The notes under the pieces: generated by a model
What the model saw: only the letters and a program-made list of their open reading frames with translations
What the model was told of the DNA's origin: nothing
The model's database searches: none
DNA from: Gemmatimonadaceae bacterium
GTDB taxonomy: Bacteria; Gemmatimonadota; Gemmatimonadetes; Gemmatimonadales; Gemmatimonadaceae
Assembly: GCA_035633115.1 (NCBI GenBank)
Contig: DASQFN010000106.1
Coordinates: 124,001 to 188,000, forward strand
DNA length: 64,000 bases
Reading direction: 5' to 3'
Position numbers and translations under genes: made by a program
Part shown: in pieces, positions 7,904-16,284 of the stretch
Numbering within the stretch: the first letter of the stretch is position 1
Layout: every line of letters begins with the position of its first letter

Positions 7904-9403
7904 CTAATCCGGCGTACCAAGATAATTGTCGATCTGCGCCCGCTGTAACGTTCCAGAAAAATCCGCGTATCCGACCTTGGTCTCCGAGTAGAACTCATAG
8001 ACCTCCCAGCCGCCCTCGCGATGCCCGTTGCCCGTCTGCTTTACACCGCCGAAGGGCATGTGTGCCTCCGCACCGATTGTCGGCGCGTTCACATAGGTGA
8101 TTCCGTTGTCCAGCTCCGAGAACGCCCTGAAAGCAGCGTTCACATCCTTGGTGTAAATCGAGGACGAGAGCCCGTACCTCACGCCGTTGTTCACCGCGAA
8201 CGCCTCTTCCACCGATGCAACCCGGAGGACGGACAGCACGGGACCGAAAATCTCCTCCTGCTCGACCGTCATTCCGGCCTCGACGTTCGCGAAGATAGTC
8301 GGCTGGAAGAAGTTGCCCTTTGACAACCCCGCACCCTCGGCCCGTCTACCGCCGCAGATGAGGTGGGCTCCTTCCTCGACGCCAATGTCTACATAACGCT
8401 CGACCTTTTCAACAGCGGATTCATTGATCAGTGGTCCAACGTCCGTTCCCGCTTTGCGGCCGTCGCCGAGCTTCAGCGCCTTCACCCGGTCAACCAGCAG
8501 CCCCAGGAACCGGTCGTGAATGCCCTTCTGTAAAATCAGACGACTGGTGGCGGTACAACGTTGCCCGGTTGTTCCGAATGCACCCCACAGCGCGCCTTCG
8601 AGGGCGAGCTCGAGATCGGCATCGTCGAGCACTATCTGGGCGTTCTTTCCGCCCATCTCGAGCGACAGCCGCTTGTGCATTCGTCCGCAAGTCTCGCCGA
8701 TGAGTCTGCCCGTCTCGGTAGATCCGGTGAATGAGATGAGTGGAACGTCGGGATGATCGACTATTGCCGCTCCCGCTTCCTCACCTCTCCCATGCACAAG
8801 CTGGATCGCTTCCGGAGGCAGACCTGCCTCGAGGAGAATCTCCACCAGCAGCGTTCCGGTATGTGGAACGTCTTCGGCGGGCTTGAACACGCAGGCGTTA
8901 CCGCAGAGGAGAGCCGGAAACATTTTCCAGGTGGGAATCGCCAGTGGAAAATTGAATGGGCAGATCAGGCCGGCCACGCCGATGGGTCGGCGGAAGCTCA
9001 TCGCCCATTTGTTGCGCAGCTCACTGGGCGCGGTATGTCCGAAGAGCCGCCTGCCCTCGCTCGCGGCGTAGTAGGCGGTGTCGATGCCCTCCTGAACATC
9101 TCCGCGCGTCTCGGTGAGCGGCTTGCCCATCTCGCGCGTCATGGCGTCGGCGATCTCCTCCTTCCGGCGAACCAGAATGTCTCCAACGCGCCTGAGAACG
9201 TCTCCTCGCGCAGGAGCCGGCTCAGTCCGCCAGATGGCAAAGCCGCGCCTCGCACTTTCGACGGCGCGGCGGACGTCACTGGCGCCAGAGAGCGGGAACT
9301 CCCCAATCAGGTCGGTCGTATCGGCGGGGTTCCGGTTCTCGAACCAGGTGCCCGAATCAGACGCACACCATTCGCCGGCGATGAAATTGTTGAATCGTTT
9401 CAT
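7904..9403 (-). CDS. NAD(P)-dependent aldehyde dehydrogenase
   Basis: A full-length 499-residue ALDH. The cofactor site shows [12 protein letters not shown] and [11 protein letters not shown]. The general base is in [16 protein letters not shown], and the nucleophilic cysteine is in [11 protein letters not shown] (about residue 290). The C-terminus carries IFGPVLSV and [17 protein letters not shown]. It oxidises an aldehyde to a carboxylic acid. The [15 protein letters not shown] stretch is reminiscent of semialdehyde dehydrogenases used in sugar-acid or lysine breakdown, but I cannot fix the substrate. It is flanked by a sigma-54 regulator (13 bases upstream) and lepB. Confidence 0.9.
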   Translation of the reverse strand: MKRFNNFIAGEWCASDSGTWFENRNPADTTDLIGEFPLSGASDVRRAVESARRGFAIWRTEPAPARGDVLRRVGDILVRRKEEIADAMTREMGKPLTETRGDVQEGIDTAYYAASEGRRLFGHTAPSELRNKWAMSFRRPIGVAGLICPFNFPLAIPTWKMFPALLCGNACVFKPAEDVPHTGTLLVEILLEAGLPPEAIQLVHGRGEEAGAAIVDHPDVPLISFTGSTETGRLIGETCGRMHKRLSLEMGGKNAQIVLDDADLELALEGALWGAFGTTGQRCTATSRLILQKGIHDRFLGLLVDRVKALKLGDGRKAGTDVGPLINESAVEKVERYVDIGVEEGAHLICGGRRAEGAGLSKGNFFQPTIFANVEAGMTVEQEEIFGPVLSVLRVASVEEAFAVNNGVRYGLSSSIYTKDVNAAFRAFSELDNGITYVNAPTIGAEAHMPFGGVKQTGNGHREGGWEVYEFYSETKVGYADFSGTLQRAQIDNYLGTPD

Positions 9404-9416
9404 TGTAGGAAGAGTG

Positions 9417-10784
9417 TTACGAGTGCTCGCGTGTCAGTGCGTATCGCTCGATTTTCTTGTAGAGGTTCGACCGCGGCATCTCGACGGCGCGCGCGGTCTC
9501 GGAGACATTCCAGTCGAACTCGCGCAGCTTGCCGAGGAGGTACGCGCGCTCGGCCGCATCCTTGAACTCCTCGAATGTGCGGCACTGTGTGAGATTGCCA
9601 AGGCCCGTATCATCCGCTGCGCGCGCGCCGGCAAGCCGCTCTACGTCGCGCGCCGTGATCTCGGGGCCGCTGGCCAGTATCAAAAGTCGCTCGACGGTAT
9701 TCCTCAGCTCGCGCACGTTGCCGGGCCAGTCGAACGATTTGAGCCGCTCCATCGCGCTCTCCCCCATTCTCCTCGGAACTATCCCTTCGCGCTCCGTCAG
9801 CACCGCGATGAAATAGGAAACCAGCGCCGGTATGTCTTCGCGGTGCTCGCGCAGCGGCGGAACATGAATCGGCACGACGTTCAGACGATAATACAGGTCC
9901 TCCCTGAATCGTCCAGCTGCAATCTCTGCCTCGACATTCTTGTTGGTCGCGGCGATCACACGCACGTCGACGGAAATCGACCGCGCGCCGCCGATGCGGG
10001 TGATGACGTTGTCCTGAAGGACACGCAGGACTTTCGCCTGCGCCGCGAGACTCATGTCGCCGATTTCGTCGAGGAAGAGCGTTCCACCGCTGGCCTGCTC
10101 GAATTTCCCGGCGCGATCCGCCGTCGCCCCGGTGAAGGAGCCCTTCATGTGGCCAAACAGCTCGCTCTCGATCAGCTCCCCGGGAATTGCCGCGCAGTTG
10201 ACCTCGACAAAGGTCTTCCTTGCACGCGGAGAGTGTTTGTGGAGGGCGCGCGCCACCAGCTCCTTCCCCGTTCCGTTTTCGCCGGTAATGAGCACTCGCG
10301 CCGGCGTGGCGCCCACTTTCTTGATCTTGTCCACCAGCGCGCGCATCGCGCCCGACTCGCCGATTATCTCGTATGGCGCGGTGCTCACGTCGCGCAGCCT
10401 GGAATTCTCCTCTCGAAGATCGAGATGGGCGAGCGCGTTCCGCAGCATCACGAGAATCCTGTCGGTATCGAGCGGCTTCTCGAGAATCTCGTAGGCGCCG
10501 AGCTGCGTCGCTTCCACGGCTGTCCTGATAGTCGCGTGTCCGCTGATCATCACGACGAGGGCGCTCGGGTCGAGCTCGCGAATTCGCTTGAGCGCTTCGA
10601 GCCCGTCCATTCCGCCCATTTTGACATCCATGAAGACGAGGTCGGGCTTCCACTTCTGGTATTCGGCTATCCCGTCGGCTGCGTTGGAGACGGAGTGCAC
10701 CTCGTAGCCCTCGTACTCGAGCAGCTGACCGAGGGCGGCACGAATGCCCTGCTCGTCGTCAACAACGAGAATGCGACGGCTCAC
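9417..10784 (-). CDS. NtrX-like sigma-54-dependent response regulator
   Basis: Receiver domain at 1-120 with the acidic pair in LVVDDE, phospho-acceptor in LVFMDVKMGGMDG and the lysine in EKPL. The AAA+ domain (about 140-370) has Walker A GENGTGKELVARALH, Walker B TLFLDEIGD and the sigma-54 contact loop as GSFTGA instead of GAFTGA. A Fis-type HTH closes the protein (WNVSETARAVEMPRSNLYKKIE). The organisation and HTH resemble NtrX of NtrY/NtrX systems. The likely kinase partner, an NtrY-like protein, is encoded 14 kb away at 24472-27762. The start is GTG overlapping the stop of the preceding gene as GTGA. Confidence 0.9.
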   Translation of the reverse strand: MSRRILVVDDEQGIRAALGQLLEYEGYEVHSVSNAADGIAEYQKWKPDLVFMDVKMGGMDGLEALKRIRELDPSALVVMISGHATIRTAVEATQLGAYEILEKPLDTDRILVMLRNALAHLDLREENSRLRDVSTAPYEIIGESGAMRALVDKIKKVGATPARVLITGENGTGKELVARALHKHSPRARKTFVEVNCAAIPGELIESELFGHMKGSFTGATADRAGKFEQASGGTLFLDEIGDMSLAAQAKVLRVLQDNVITRIGGARSISVDVRVIAATNKNVEAEIAAGRFREDLYYRLNVVPIHVPPLREHREDIPALVSYFIAVLTEREGIVPRRMGESAMERLKSFDWPGNVRELRNTVERLLILASGPEITARDVERLAGARAADDTGLGNLTQCRTFEEFKDAAERAYLLGKLREFDWNVSETARAVEMPRSNLYKKIERYALTREHS

Positions 10785-11431
10785 TGAGCGTTTCTGTAGA
10801 TCGTGATCCGCCCGTTCGAGATCCGGACGTCGGAGATGTAGTCGGGCAATGGCATCGGGAATCCGTTCTGCGCGACACCCGCCGGGATGTCGCCGCGCCG
10901 GATCTCAGAGACAAGGGTCGGTACGAGAGCCGAAGGCACCTCGAGCTTCCCGAGCTTTACGTCCTGAACGAGGAACTGTCCAAGTCCCGGTCGTATGACG
11001 TTGATGGTTCCGCCAAGCTGCACCGAGTCTCGATCGGTGAGAAAATTGGCGAGTGGACCAAGCACCTTCTTGCCGCCGAGCTCGTTCAGGGCGACGTTGG
11101 CCTTTACGTAGAGCCGGTCGCCAATGATCGCAGACTGGATGCTCTGCGCGGAAGGAGGCAGCTGCTGCTTCGCTGCGGCAAGAAAGATGTAAGAAGCCGC
11201 CTCGCTGGCTGTCAGGCTGGCGAATACCGGCCCGGAGCGCTGAGCAAGAGAGTTGACTGCCCGCTGGCCCCGCTCGGCGTTGGGCTGCGAGAGCGGCTCC
11301 CAGCCACGAACGGTGGTGACTGCGTTGGACCCGGCGCGCCGCGACGGCTCGACACGAGCGTACCAGTACCAGATTCCTGCGCCCAGCAGGAGAATAGCGA
11401 GACAGCCGAGTCTTCGGATGCAGCCAAACAT
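10781..11431 (-). CDS. Membrane-anchored protein of unknown function coupled to the NtrX-like regulator
   Basis: A 216-residue protein with one N-terminal hydrophobic helix (GCLAILLLGAGIWYWYA) and no other membrane segment, so most of it should be periplasmic. I do not recognise a named domain. The body holds an alternating strand-rich pattern (LYVKANVALNELGGKKVLG, LGGTINVIRPGLGQFLVQDV, VRISNGRITIYRNAQ), reminiscent of lipid-binding or LptC-like sandwich domains, but that is only an impression. Its stop overlaps the start of the response regulator by four bases (GTGA), so the two are probably made together. Confidence 0.75.
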   Translation of the reverse strand: MFGCIRRLGCLAILLLGAGIWYWYARVEPSRRAGSNAVTTVRGWEPLSQPNAERGQRAVNSLAQRSGPVFASLTASEAASYIFLAAAKQQLPPSAQSIQSAIIGDRLYVKANVALNELGGKKVLGPLANFLTDRDSVQLGGTINVIRPGLGQFLVQDVKLGKLEVPSALVPTLVSEIRRGDIPAGVAQNGFPMPLPDYISDVRISNGRITIYRNAQ

Positions 11432-11676
11432 GTGTCAGATCCGCGCGCGGGTGATGAACATCGGCGAGGCGGAATATCCGCGGTAGCCGGCCCGAAGCAT
11501 AGTACCCGGACGGCCCGATTGTGGGCAAACGGCGCGCCGCGCTGCATCGCGTGTGCCACATGATTTCCTTCTTCGGCGATGGCTGAGACGGCACTTCCCC
11601 GCAAGACTTTCTTCAGCGGAATGTCCGAACGCCGGCTGCGCTCGAGCTGGCTCCAGCGTGACGACGCCGGGACCTG

Positions 11677-12183
11677 ATGCTTGGCGACGACCCCGCGAAC
11701 ATTCGCGTGACCTTGCTCAACACCCAGCATCAGAAGGTGTCGTCATCGCGTTTCCTGAGCGCTGTCGGAGACGCCCGCTTCATTCCGCAGTTCGCTACAG
11801 GAAGCTTCGACGTCGTGTTCTCGAGCTCGGTCATCGAGCATGTCGGCGACTATGCTACCCAGCGGCGGATGGCCGACGAGATTCAACGGGTCGGCAAACG
11901 GTACTTCGTGCAGACGCCGAACAAGCGCTTTCCCCTCGAGCCGCACTTTCTTTTTCCGTGGTTCCAATACCTCCCGCTCGGTGCGCTCATGGATGGTGAA
12001 TCATTTCGACGTCGGCTGGTACAGGCGAATCGCTGACCCCTCCGCAGCGCGGGCAGAGGTCGAGTCCATTCAGCTGCTCACCCGCCGGAGGTTCAGCTCT
12101 CTTTTCCTGGCGTCCGCATTCACGAGGAGAAAATCGCCGGGTTGACCAAATCCTTTGTCGCTATCGGCGGATGGGATGCCTGA
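11677..12183 (+). pseudogene. Decayed class I SAM-dependent methyltransferase with two frameshifts
   Basis: Reading frame 1 from 11677 gives VTLLNTQHQKV, VGDARFIPQFATGSFDVVFSS and SSVIEHVGDYATQRRM, the post-motif-I and motif II/III region of a small methyltransferase. Near 11985 homology moves to frame 2 (NHFDVGWYRRIADPSAARAE, then VESIQLLTRR), and near 12100 it returns to frame 1 (LFPGVRIHEEKIAGLTKSF) and ends at TGA 12183. The glycine-rich motif I is not found upstream; 11432-11676 holds no intact start. The two shifts cancel each other, but about 38 codons between them are read out of frame. The order matches a family of glycan- or lipid-linked methyltransferases. Confidence 0.8.
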
Positions 12184-12358
12184 CCTTCTCATTCGGATCA
12201 GGAAAAACAAGGACGGCTCAGCTTCTCTCGCGTGCGTTCGCGCCGATGGATCGACTACATGGGAGCGCCAGGACGGACAGCTCGGTGCCGACGTTCTTGC
12301 GAGGTGGTTGGCTCTCGAGCCGGGCGAGACGCTCGTGCTGCCATTTGACCGCGGTTGA
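12176..12358 (+). CDS. Short ORF, possibly an internally deleted conserved hypothetical
   Basis: The frame opens at 12155, but the ATG at 12176 fits better: MPDLLIRIRKNKDGSASLAC, then VRADGSTTWERQDGQLG, then ADVLARWLALEPGETLVLPFD. The opening resembles the start, and the ending the tail, of a roughly 150-residue hypothetical family I recall from soil bacteria, which suggests a deleted middle. That recollection is not verified. The ORF overlaps the end of the methyltransferase pseudogene. It may still be translated as a 60-residue protein. Confidence 0.4.
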   Translation: MPDLLIRIRKNKDGSASLACVRADGSTTWERQDGQLGADVLARWLALEPGETLVLPFDRG

Positions 12359-12385
12359 TCGCGTTGCCGGATTGATTCTGGTCGG

Positions 12386-12870
12386 CTAGTGCGCGGTTGC
12401 CTGTCGATACCGCAAGGCCTCCGCTATGTGCGCTGTCACAACCGAAGCCGAGTCGTCGAGATCGGCAATCGTCCGCGCAACTTTGAGAACGCGATGGTAT
12501 CCGCGCGCCGAAAGTGCGAGCTCATTCGCTGCACGCTGGAGCAGCAATCGAGCGCGAGGTGCGACGCGGCCGCGACCATCGATCCATCGCCCGGGGGCGT
12601 GAGCGTTGCAGCCGACGCCCTCGACTGCCGCATATCGCGCGCGCTGGCGAGCTCTCGCGCCGGATACTCTCGTACGAATGTCGACTGACGACTCGCCTCC
12701 TTTCTTCGCCGACAGATCGCCGAGTGCGACTCGCCCCACCATGACGTGCATATCGATTCTGTCTGCAAGCGGTCCGGAAATTCTCTTCGCGTAGTGCTGA
12801 ACGTCCTTACTTGAACAGATGCATGCGGATGTTCCATCGCCGAGCCGGCCGCACGGGCACCCTTGCGTTG
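12386..12870 (-). pseudogene. Truncated second copy of comM (C-terminal third only)
   Basis: The minus strand encodes a diverged match to about residues 345-505 of the intact ComM at 14638-16155. From the 5' side it reads GCPCGRLGDGTSACICSS, KDVQHYAKRISGPLADRID, MHVMVGRVALGDLSA and finally SARGYHRVLKVARTIADLD. The ATPase core upstream of the CPC zinc-like motif is missing; homology stops at about 12870, where a small regulator gene begins on the other strand. The two comM copies are clearly paralogous but not identical, so this is an old duplication or a transferred relic and not an assembly repeat. Confidence 0.88.
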
Positions 12871-13350
12871 CCCTACTACGGGTGGCGCCTCACGGCGTCA
12901 AAGCCAAAGCCGGGTTACCCCAATGAGCTCAAGCATTTAGGGGACCATATCCGCAAGCGGCGGATTGACCTCGGACTCAATCGGAAGGAGTTGGCGCGAA
13001 AGCTCGGAACCAACGGCTGGACAATGAAGCATTGGGAAGAACAGCTGAAATCGCGAATAGGGATCAGATTCTATCCGGCCATCCTCGCGTTCCTTGGCTA
13101 TAACCCGCTGCCGGAGCCCAAGACGCCCGGGGAGGAGATGCGACGGAAGAGACGTTCTCTCGGGCTATCCCAGAGAAGGCTTGCTGCGTTGACTAATACC
13201 GACGAAGGTACTGTAGCGCGGCTTGAGAGAGACACACGCGGAATGGCCCGACAATCTCGCGAAAAGGTCACCGCGTATTTCGACGCGACATGCGAAAGAG
13301 AGCAACGTCCAAACCACTCTTGTTCGTCGAAGCATAGCAAGACGCCCTGA
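12811..13350 (+). CDS. Small XRE-type regulator with two helix-turn-helix domains
   Basis: A 179-residue basic protein. HTH 1 lies at about 45-100 (LGDHIRKRRIDLGLNRKELA) and HTH 2 at about 108-160 (GEEMRRKRRSLGLSQRRLAAL, TNTDEGTVARLER). A linker carries FLGYNPLPEPKTPGEEM. The conserved part of this recurrent family seems to begin at LPYYGWRLTASKPKPGYP (about residue 19). The first 19 or so codons therefore lie in sequence that, on the other strand, is comM debris. ATG codons at 12811 and 12826 are both possible starts. Such genes are often found alone on mobile or degraded regions. Function: probably a DNA-binding repressor. Confidence 0.75.
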   Translation: MNRCMRMFHRRAGRTGTLALPYYGWRLTASKPKPGYPNELKHLGDHIRKRRIDLGLNRKELARKLGTNGWTMKHWEEQLKSRIGIRFYPAILAFLGYNPLPEPKTPGEEMRRKRRSLGLSQRRLAALTNTDEGTVARLERDTRGMARQSREKVTAYFDATCEREQRPNHSCSSKHSKTP

Positions 13351-13582
13351 GGCGTGCTCAGTGATTTGATACGCTTCGCCGGCAATTAAACGTCGTGCTA
13401 TTGTGAGGCGCGGCTTCCTGTCCGCACGTCCGATACTCATTCGGATTTCCGGCAGTAATGGCCTTGACGGGTATAGAGACAGGGTCGACAAGGACTTCCT
13501 CCCCAGGACCGGTCCGACGTGGCGATTCTCAAGGCGTTAAAGGGCATGAGGTATTTTTCCAGTAGGCGGCCCGCACCCTTCG

Positions 13583-13762
13583 TCATACTTTAGTAGCCGA
13601 TGAATTCCCCCGGCCGTAAGTGATCGTGATGTCCGTGAAGGCGACGGTCTGACTGACGCTGCCGCGCTGGCTGAACGGGAATCCTTGTGCATGGCTGGTG
13701 CTCGCATTCGTGAGTGCAAGCGCCACTGCAAATGCATTGAAGCGAAGTTGATACCGGTGCAC
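13583..13762 (-). pseudogene. Truncated DUF2911-family secreted protein (N-terminal fragment)
   Basis: A GTG at 13762, preceded by GGAGAGGGATGC, starts a 59-codon frame. It has a signal peptide (FAVALALTNASTSHAQ) and then QGFPFSQRGSVSQTVAFTD, ITITYGRGN. This is the opening of DUF2911 proteins, which normally continue for another 100 or more residues with a WHPGAD-like motif. Here the frame ends at once in SSATKV. No continuation of the domain is visible in any frame down to 13351, a stretch in which I see no gene. Confidence 0.65.
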
Positions 13763-13792
13763 GCATCCCTCTCCGTTTTCAAGGTTGATGAA

Positions 13793-13841
13793 GGAGGCCC
13801 TGGATAGAGTTGAACTACCGACCTCACGCTTATCAGGCGTG
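13793..13841 (-). pseudogene. 3' half of a tRNA-Ile (GAU) gene, attachment-site-like remnant
   Basis: On the minus strand the sequence gives a perfect 5-bp anticodon stem CACGC/GCGTG around the loop CTGATAA (anticodon GAT), variable region AGGTC, and a T-arm GGTAG-TTCAACT-CTATC. A CAGGGCC acceptor strand then follows. The D-arm and 5' acceptor strand are absent: upstream sequence (13842 onward) is unrelated and belongs to the end of a lipoprotein gene. Integrases often use tRNA 3' halves as attachment sites, so this looks like a scar of an integrated element or a broken tRNA gene. Confidence 0.8.
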
Positions 13842-13862
13842 ATTCGGGGGGACGGGTTCCGG

Positions 13863-14450
13863 CTATCGGCCCGACGCGGCAACCGGCACCATGAGGTGCT
13901 CATACGGGGTTCCTGGCCACATGACGAACGGCTGCCCCGGATTGGTCGGCTCGCGCGGGTACCCTTGGAGCATCCCGCGCGTGTTCAAGATCATCAGCGC
14001 CGGTCCAGTCTGGACGCCCGGTGTAGCCGGCACTGGTGCGGCATGAGGATCGACATTGCTTTGCGTCCAGCTGCCCTGGAGCATGTACGCGACCCCGATC
14101 GGAAGATTGGGAGCGGGACTCTGCTTCGTCATCCACGCCTGTGCCCACGCAAGGCCTGACTGGTCGAAGCACATTGGTACGTTGCCGGGGGTGGTGGGAT
14201 CGTCTGGGAAGCAGGTGAATTCACCCGAACCCTTGCGCACGGTCCGCATCTGTCCTTTGCTGTCGAACGCAATCACTGTCGCGTTGGGCGCAATCGCTTC
14301 GGGGGCCGCGGAGGTCGCATTGGCAATGAGAGCGCCATCGCCTCCCGATACATCGATCGGCTTGCCAGAGGCGACTTGTGCGCTTGGCGCACAGGCGCCG
14401 AGCGAGACGAGCAGGACAGAGAGAGCGCGTAGTGCGGTCGACCGGAACAT
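13863..14450 (-). CDS. Lipoprotein of unknown function
   Basis: A 195-residue protein with a clean lipoprotein signal (LSVLLVSLGAC, cysteine at about 20) and a strong Shine-Dalgarno (GAGGAGGTCCC) before ATG 14450. The mature part contains NATVIAFDSKGQMRTVRKGS, FTCFPDDPTTPGNVPMC, LAWAQAWM and a C-terminal MWPGTPYEHLMVPV. I recall similarly built lipoproteins of unknown function with a Cys pair and a closing WAGTPY(A/E)HL block in other soil bacteria. It is intact, unlike its left-hand neighbours. No partner genes suggest a role. Confidence 0.75.
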   Translation of the reverse strand: MFRSTALRALSVLLVSLGACAPSAQVASGKPIDVSGGDGALIANATSAAPEAIAPNATVIAFDSKGQMRTVRKGSGEFTCFPDDPTTPGNVPMCFDQSGLAWAQAWMTKQSPAPNLPIGVAYMLQGSWTQSNVDPHAAPVPATPGVQTGPALMILNTRGMLQGYPREPTNPGQPFVMWPGTPYEHLMVPVAASGR

Positions 14451-14637
14451 GGGACCTCCTCAACGGGAATAGGAGACAAGCGGGTCAAGCGACACCGACA
14501 TTCCGCGTAGACCTCATCATCGCCGCGATGCAGACTCGGTGTTCACACTTGGAGCAATTCGCGTTCCGGCCTCTGAGTCGGAGGCCTAGGCGGGGAGACG
14601 GTGGAGCTCGAGGTCAATCGCGAGTCGCTGCCAAGAA

Positions 14638-16155
14638 TTAGGAACGCGCCTGCCTGTATCTCAGTGCCTCGGCCACGTGTACTTCAGCTACAGAGTCGGA
14701 TTCGTCGAGATCGGCGATGGTGCGTGCCACCTTGAGCACCCGATGGTAGCCGCGCGCTGACAGTGCGAGCCCCTCTGCCGCGCGATGAAGCAAGCATCTG
14801 GCGTCTGACGTCACGCCTCCGTACGCATCGATCCATCGGCCGGCGGCGTGCGCGTTGCACGCTACTCCCTGCATGCGCGCGTAACGGGCATTCTGGCGCA
14901 CGCGAGCAATGCAAACGCGCCGACGAATTTCGGTTGACGATTCCTCGTTGCCCACCGCTGAAAGATCTGTAAGCGCTACGCGACCGACTGTAACGTGCAT
15001 GTCGATCCTGTCGGCGAGTGGCCCCGACATTCTCTTCGCGTATCGCTCCACTTCCGTTGTCGAGCAGGAGCAGGTTCCGGTCGAGTCACCCAGTCGCCCG
15101 CACTGGCAGGGGTTCGTTGCGCCGACGAGCGTGAACATCGCCGGGAATGCAACGGACATGGCGGCGCGAGAGATCACGACACGTCCATCCTCCATCGGCT
15201 GCCGGAGACCCTCGAGTACGGAGCGCGGAAACTCGAGCATCTCGTCGAGAAACAGCACGCCGTGATGCGCAAGACTTACCTCGCCCGGCCGGGGCGTGCT
15301 TCCGCCGCCGATCAGTCCCGCGGATGAGATGGAATGGTGCGGCGCGCGAAACGGCCGCGGGCAGATTGCCGGCACATCGCCCGGCAGAATTCCGGCGACG
15401 GATTGAATCGCGATCACCTCGAGCGATTCGACCTCGCTTAGCCCCGGAAGAATGCCGGGGAGGCGTCTCGCGAGCATCGTCTTCCCCGCTCCGGGCGGGC
15501 CGGTCATACAAAGGTTGTGTCCACCTGCTGCGGCAACCTCGAGAGCCCGCTTTGCGGTCTGTTGCCCTACCACGTCGGCAAAGTCGAGAAGTGATTCCTG
15601 GCGTGGCTCCGGTGCTGTCCCGTTTCTCGCACAGGAGAGTGAGCCACTTCTGAGCTCGCTTGCCAGCGATCGGAGATTTTCAGGAGCGGCAAGGCGCAGC
15701 GTAGTAACGCGAGCCGCTTCGCCGACGTTCGCCAGCGGCAGAACGAGTTCAGCCGAACCCGATCGCACTGCCGTTCGCCTCGCGATTGGCAAGGCACCGC
15801 GGATGCTCCGAACCGAGCCGTCGAGCCCGAGCTCACCGACGAACACACGACCTTCGACAGCGTGCGGCGGAAGTTGCCCTGTCGCGACGAGGATTCCAAG
15901 CGCGATCGGAAGATCGAATGCAGTCCCGTCCTTCCTGACATCGGCAGGAGCGAGGTTGATGGTGATTCGCCGTGGCGGAAGCGCGAACCCGGAATTGACG
16001 AGCGCGGATCCCACCCGTTCGCGACTTTCCTTAACGGCGCCGAGTGGCAGTCCGACAATAGTCCACTGAGGCAAGCCTTGGGTCGCGTCTACCTCGACGG
16101 TGACGTCATACGCGTCGATGCCGAGCACGGCTGCGCTCCGGATTGCGGCCAGCAT
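14638..16155 (-). CDS. comM: ComM/YifB family AAA+ ATPase (Mg-chelatase-like)
   Basis: A full-length 505-residue protein. The N-terminal Lon-protease-like domain (1-170) starts LAAIRSAAVLGIDAYDVTVE. The Mg-chelatase ATPase domain has Walker A GPPGAGKTMLARRLPGIL (about 218-235), FRAPHHSIS and Walker B GVLFLDEMLEF. A CQCGRLGD...CSCS cysteine cluster precedes the C-terminal domain (SARGYHRVLKVARTIADL). ComM is a hexameric helicase promoting branch migration during natural transformation. comM is also a known insertion hot spot for genomic islands, of interest because a broken paralogue and other debris lie 2 kb away. Confidence 0.95.
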   Translation of the reverse strand: MLAAIRSAAVLGIDAYDVTVEVDATQGLPQWTIVGLPLGAVKESRERVGSALVNSGFALPPRRITINLAPADVRKDGTAFDLPIALGILVATGQLPPHAVEGRVFVGELGLDGSVRSIRGALPIARRTAVRSGSAELVLPLANVGEAARVTTLRLAAPENLRSLASELRSGSLSCARNGTAPEPRQESLLDFADVVGQQTAKRALEVAAAGGHNLCMTGPPGAGKTMLARRLPGILPGLSEVESLEVIAIQSVAGILPGDVPAICPRPFRAPHHSISSAGLIGGGSTPRPGEVSLAHHGVLFLDEMLEFPRSVLEGLRQPMEDGRVVISRAAMSVAFPAMFTLVGATNPCQCGRLGDSTGTCSCSTTEVERYAKRMSGPLADRIDMHVTVGRVALTDLSAVGNEESSTEIRRRVCIARVRQNARYARMQGVACNAHAAGRWIDAYGGVTSDARCLLHRAAEGLALSARGYHRVLKVARTIADLDESDSVAEVHVAEALRYRQARS

Positions 16156-16284
16156 ACAGGCACGCTATTGCTCCCGAGCTGCAACGGCGGAATCATTCCA
16201 ATTCGCGGGTGTGCAGCGGATTGCCGCGGAGTCGAGTTGCGCCAGTCCGGATCGTATCGCCAGGGGACGCGTTAGAGGAGCAGC

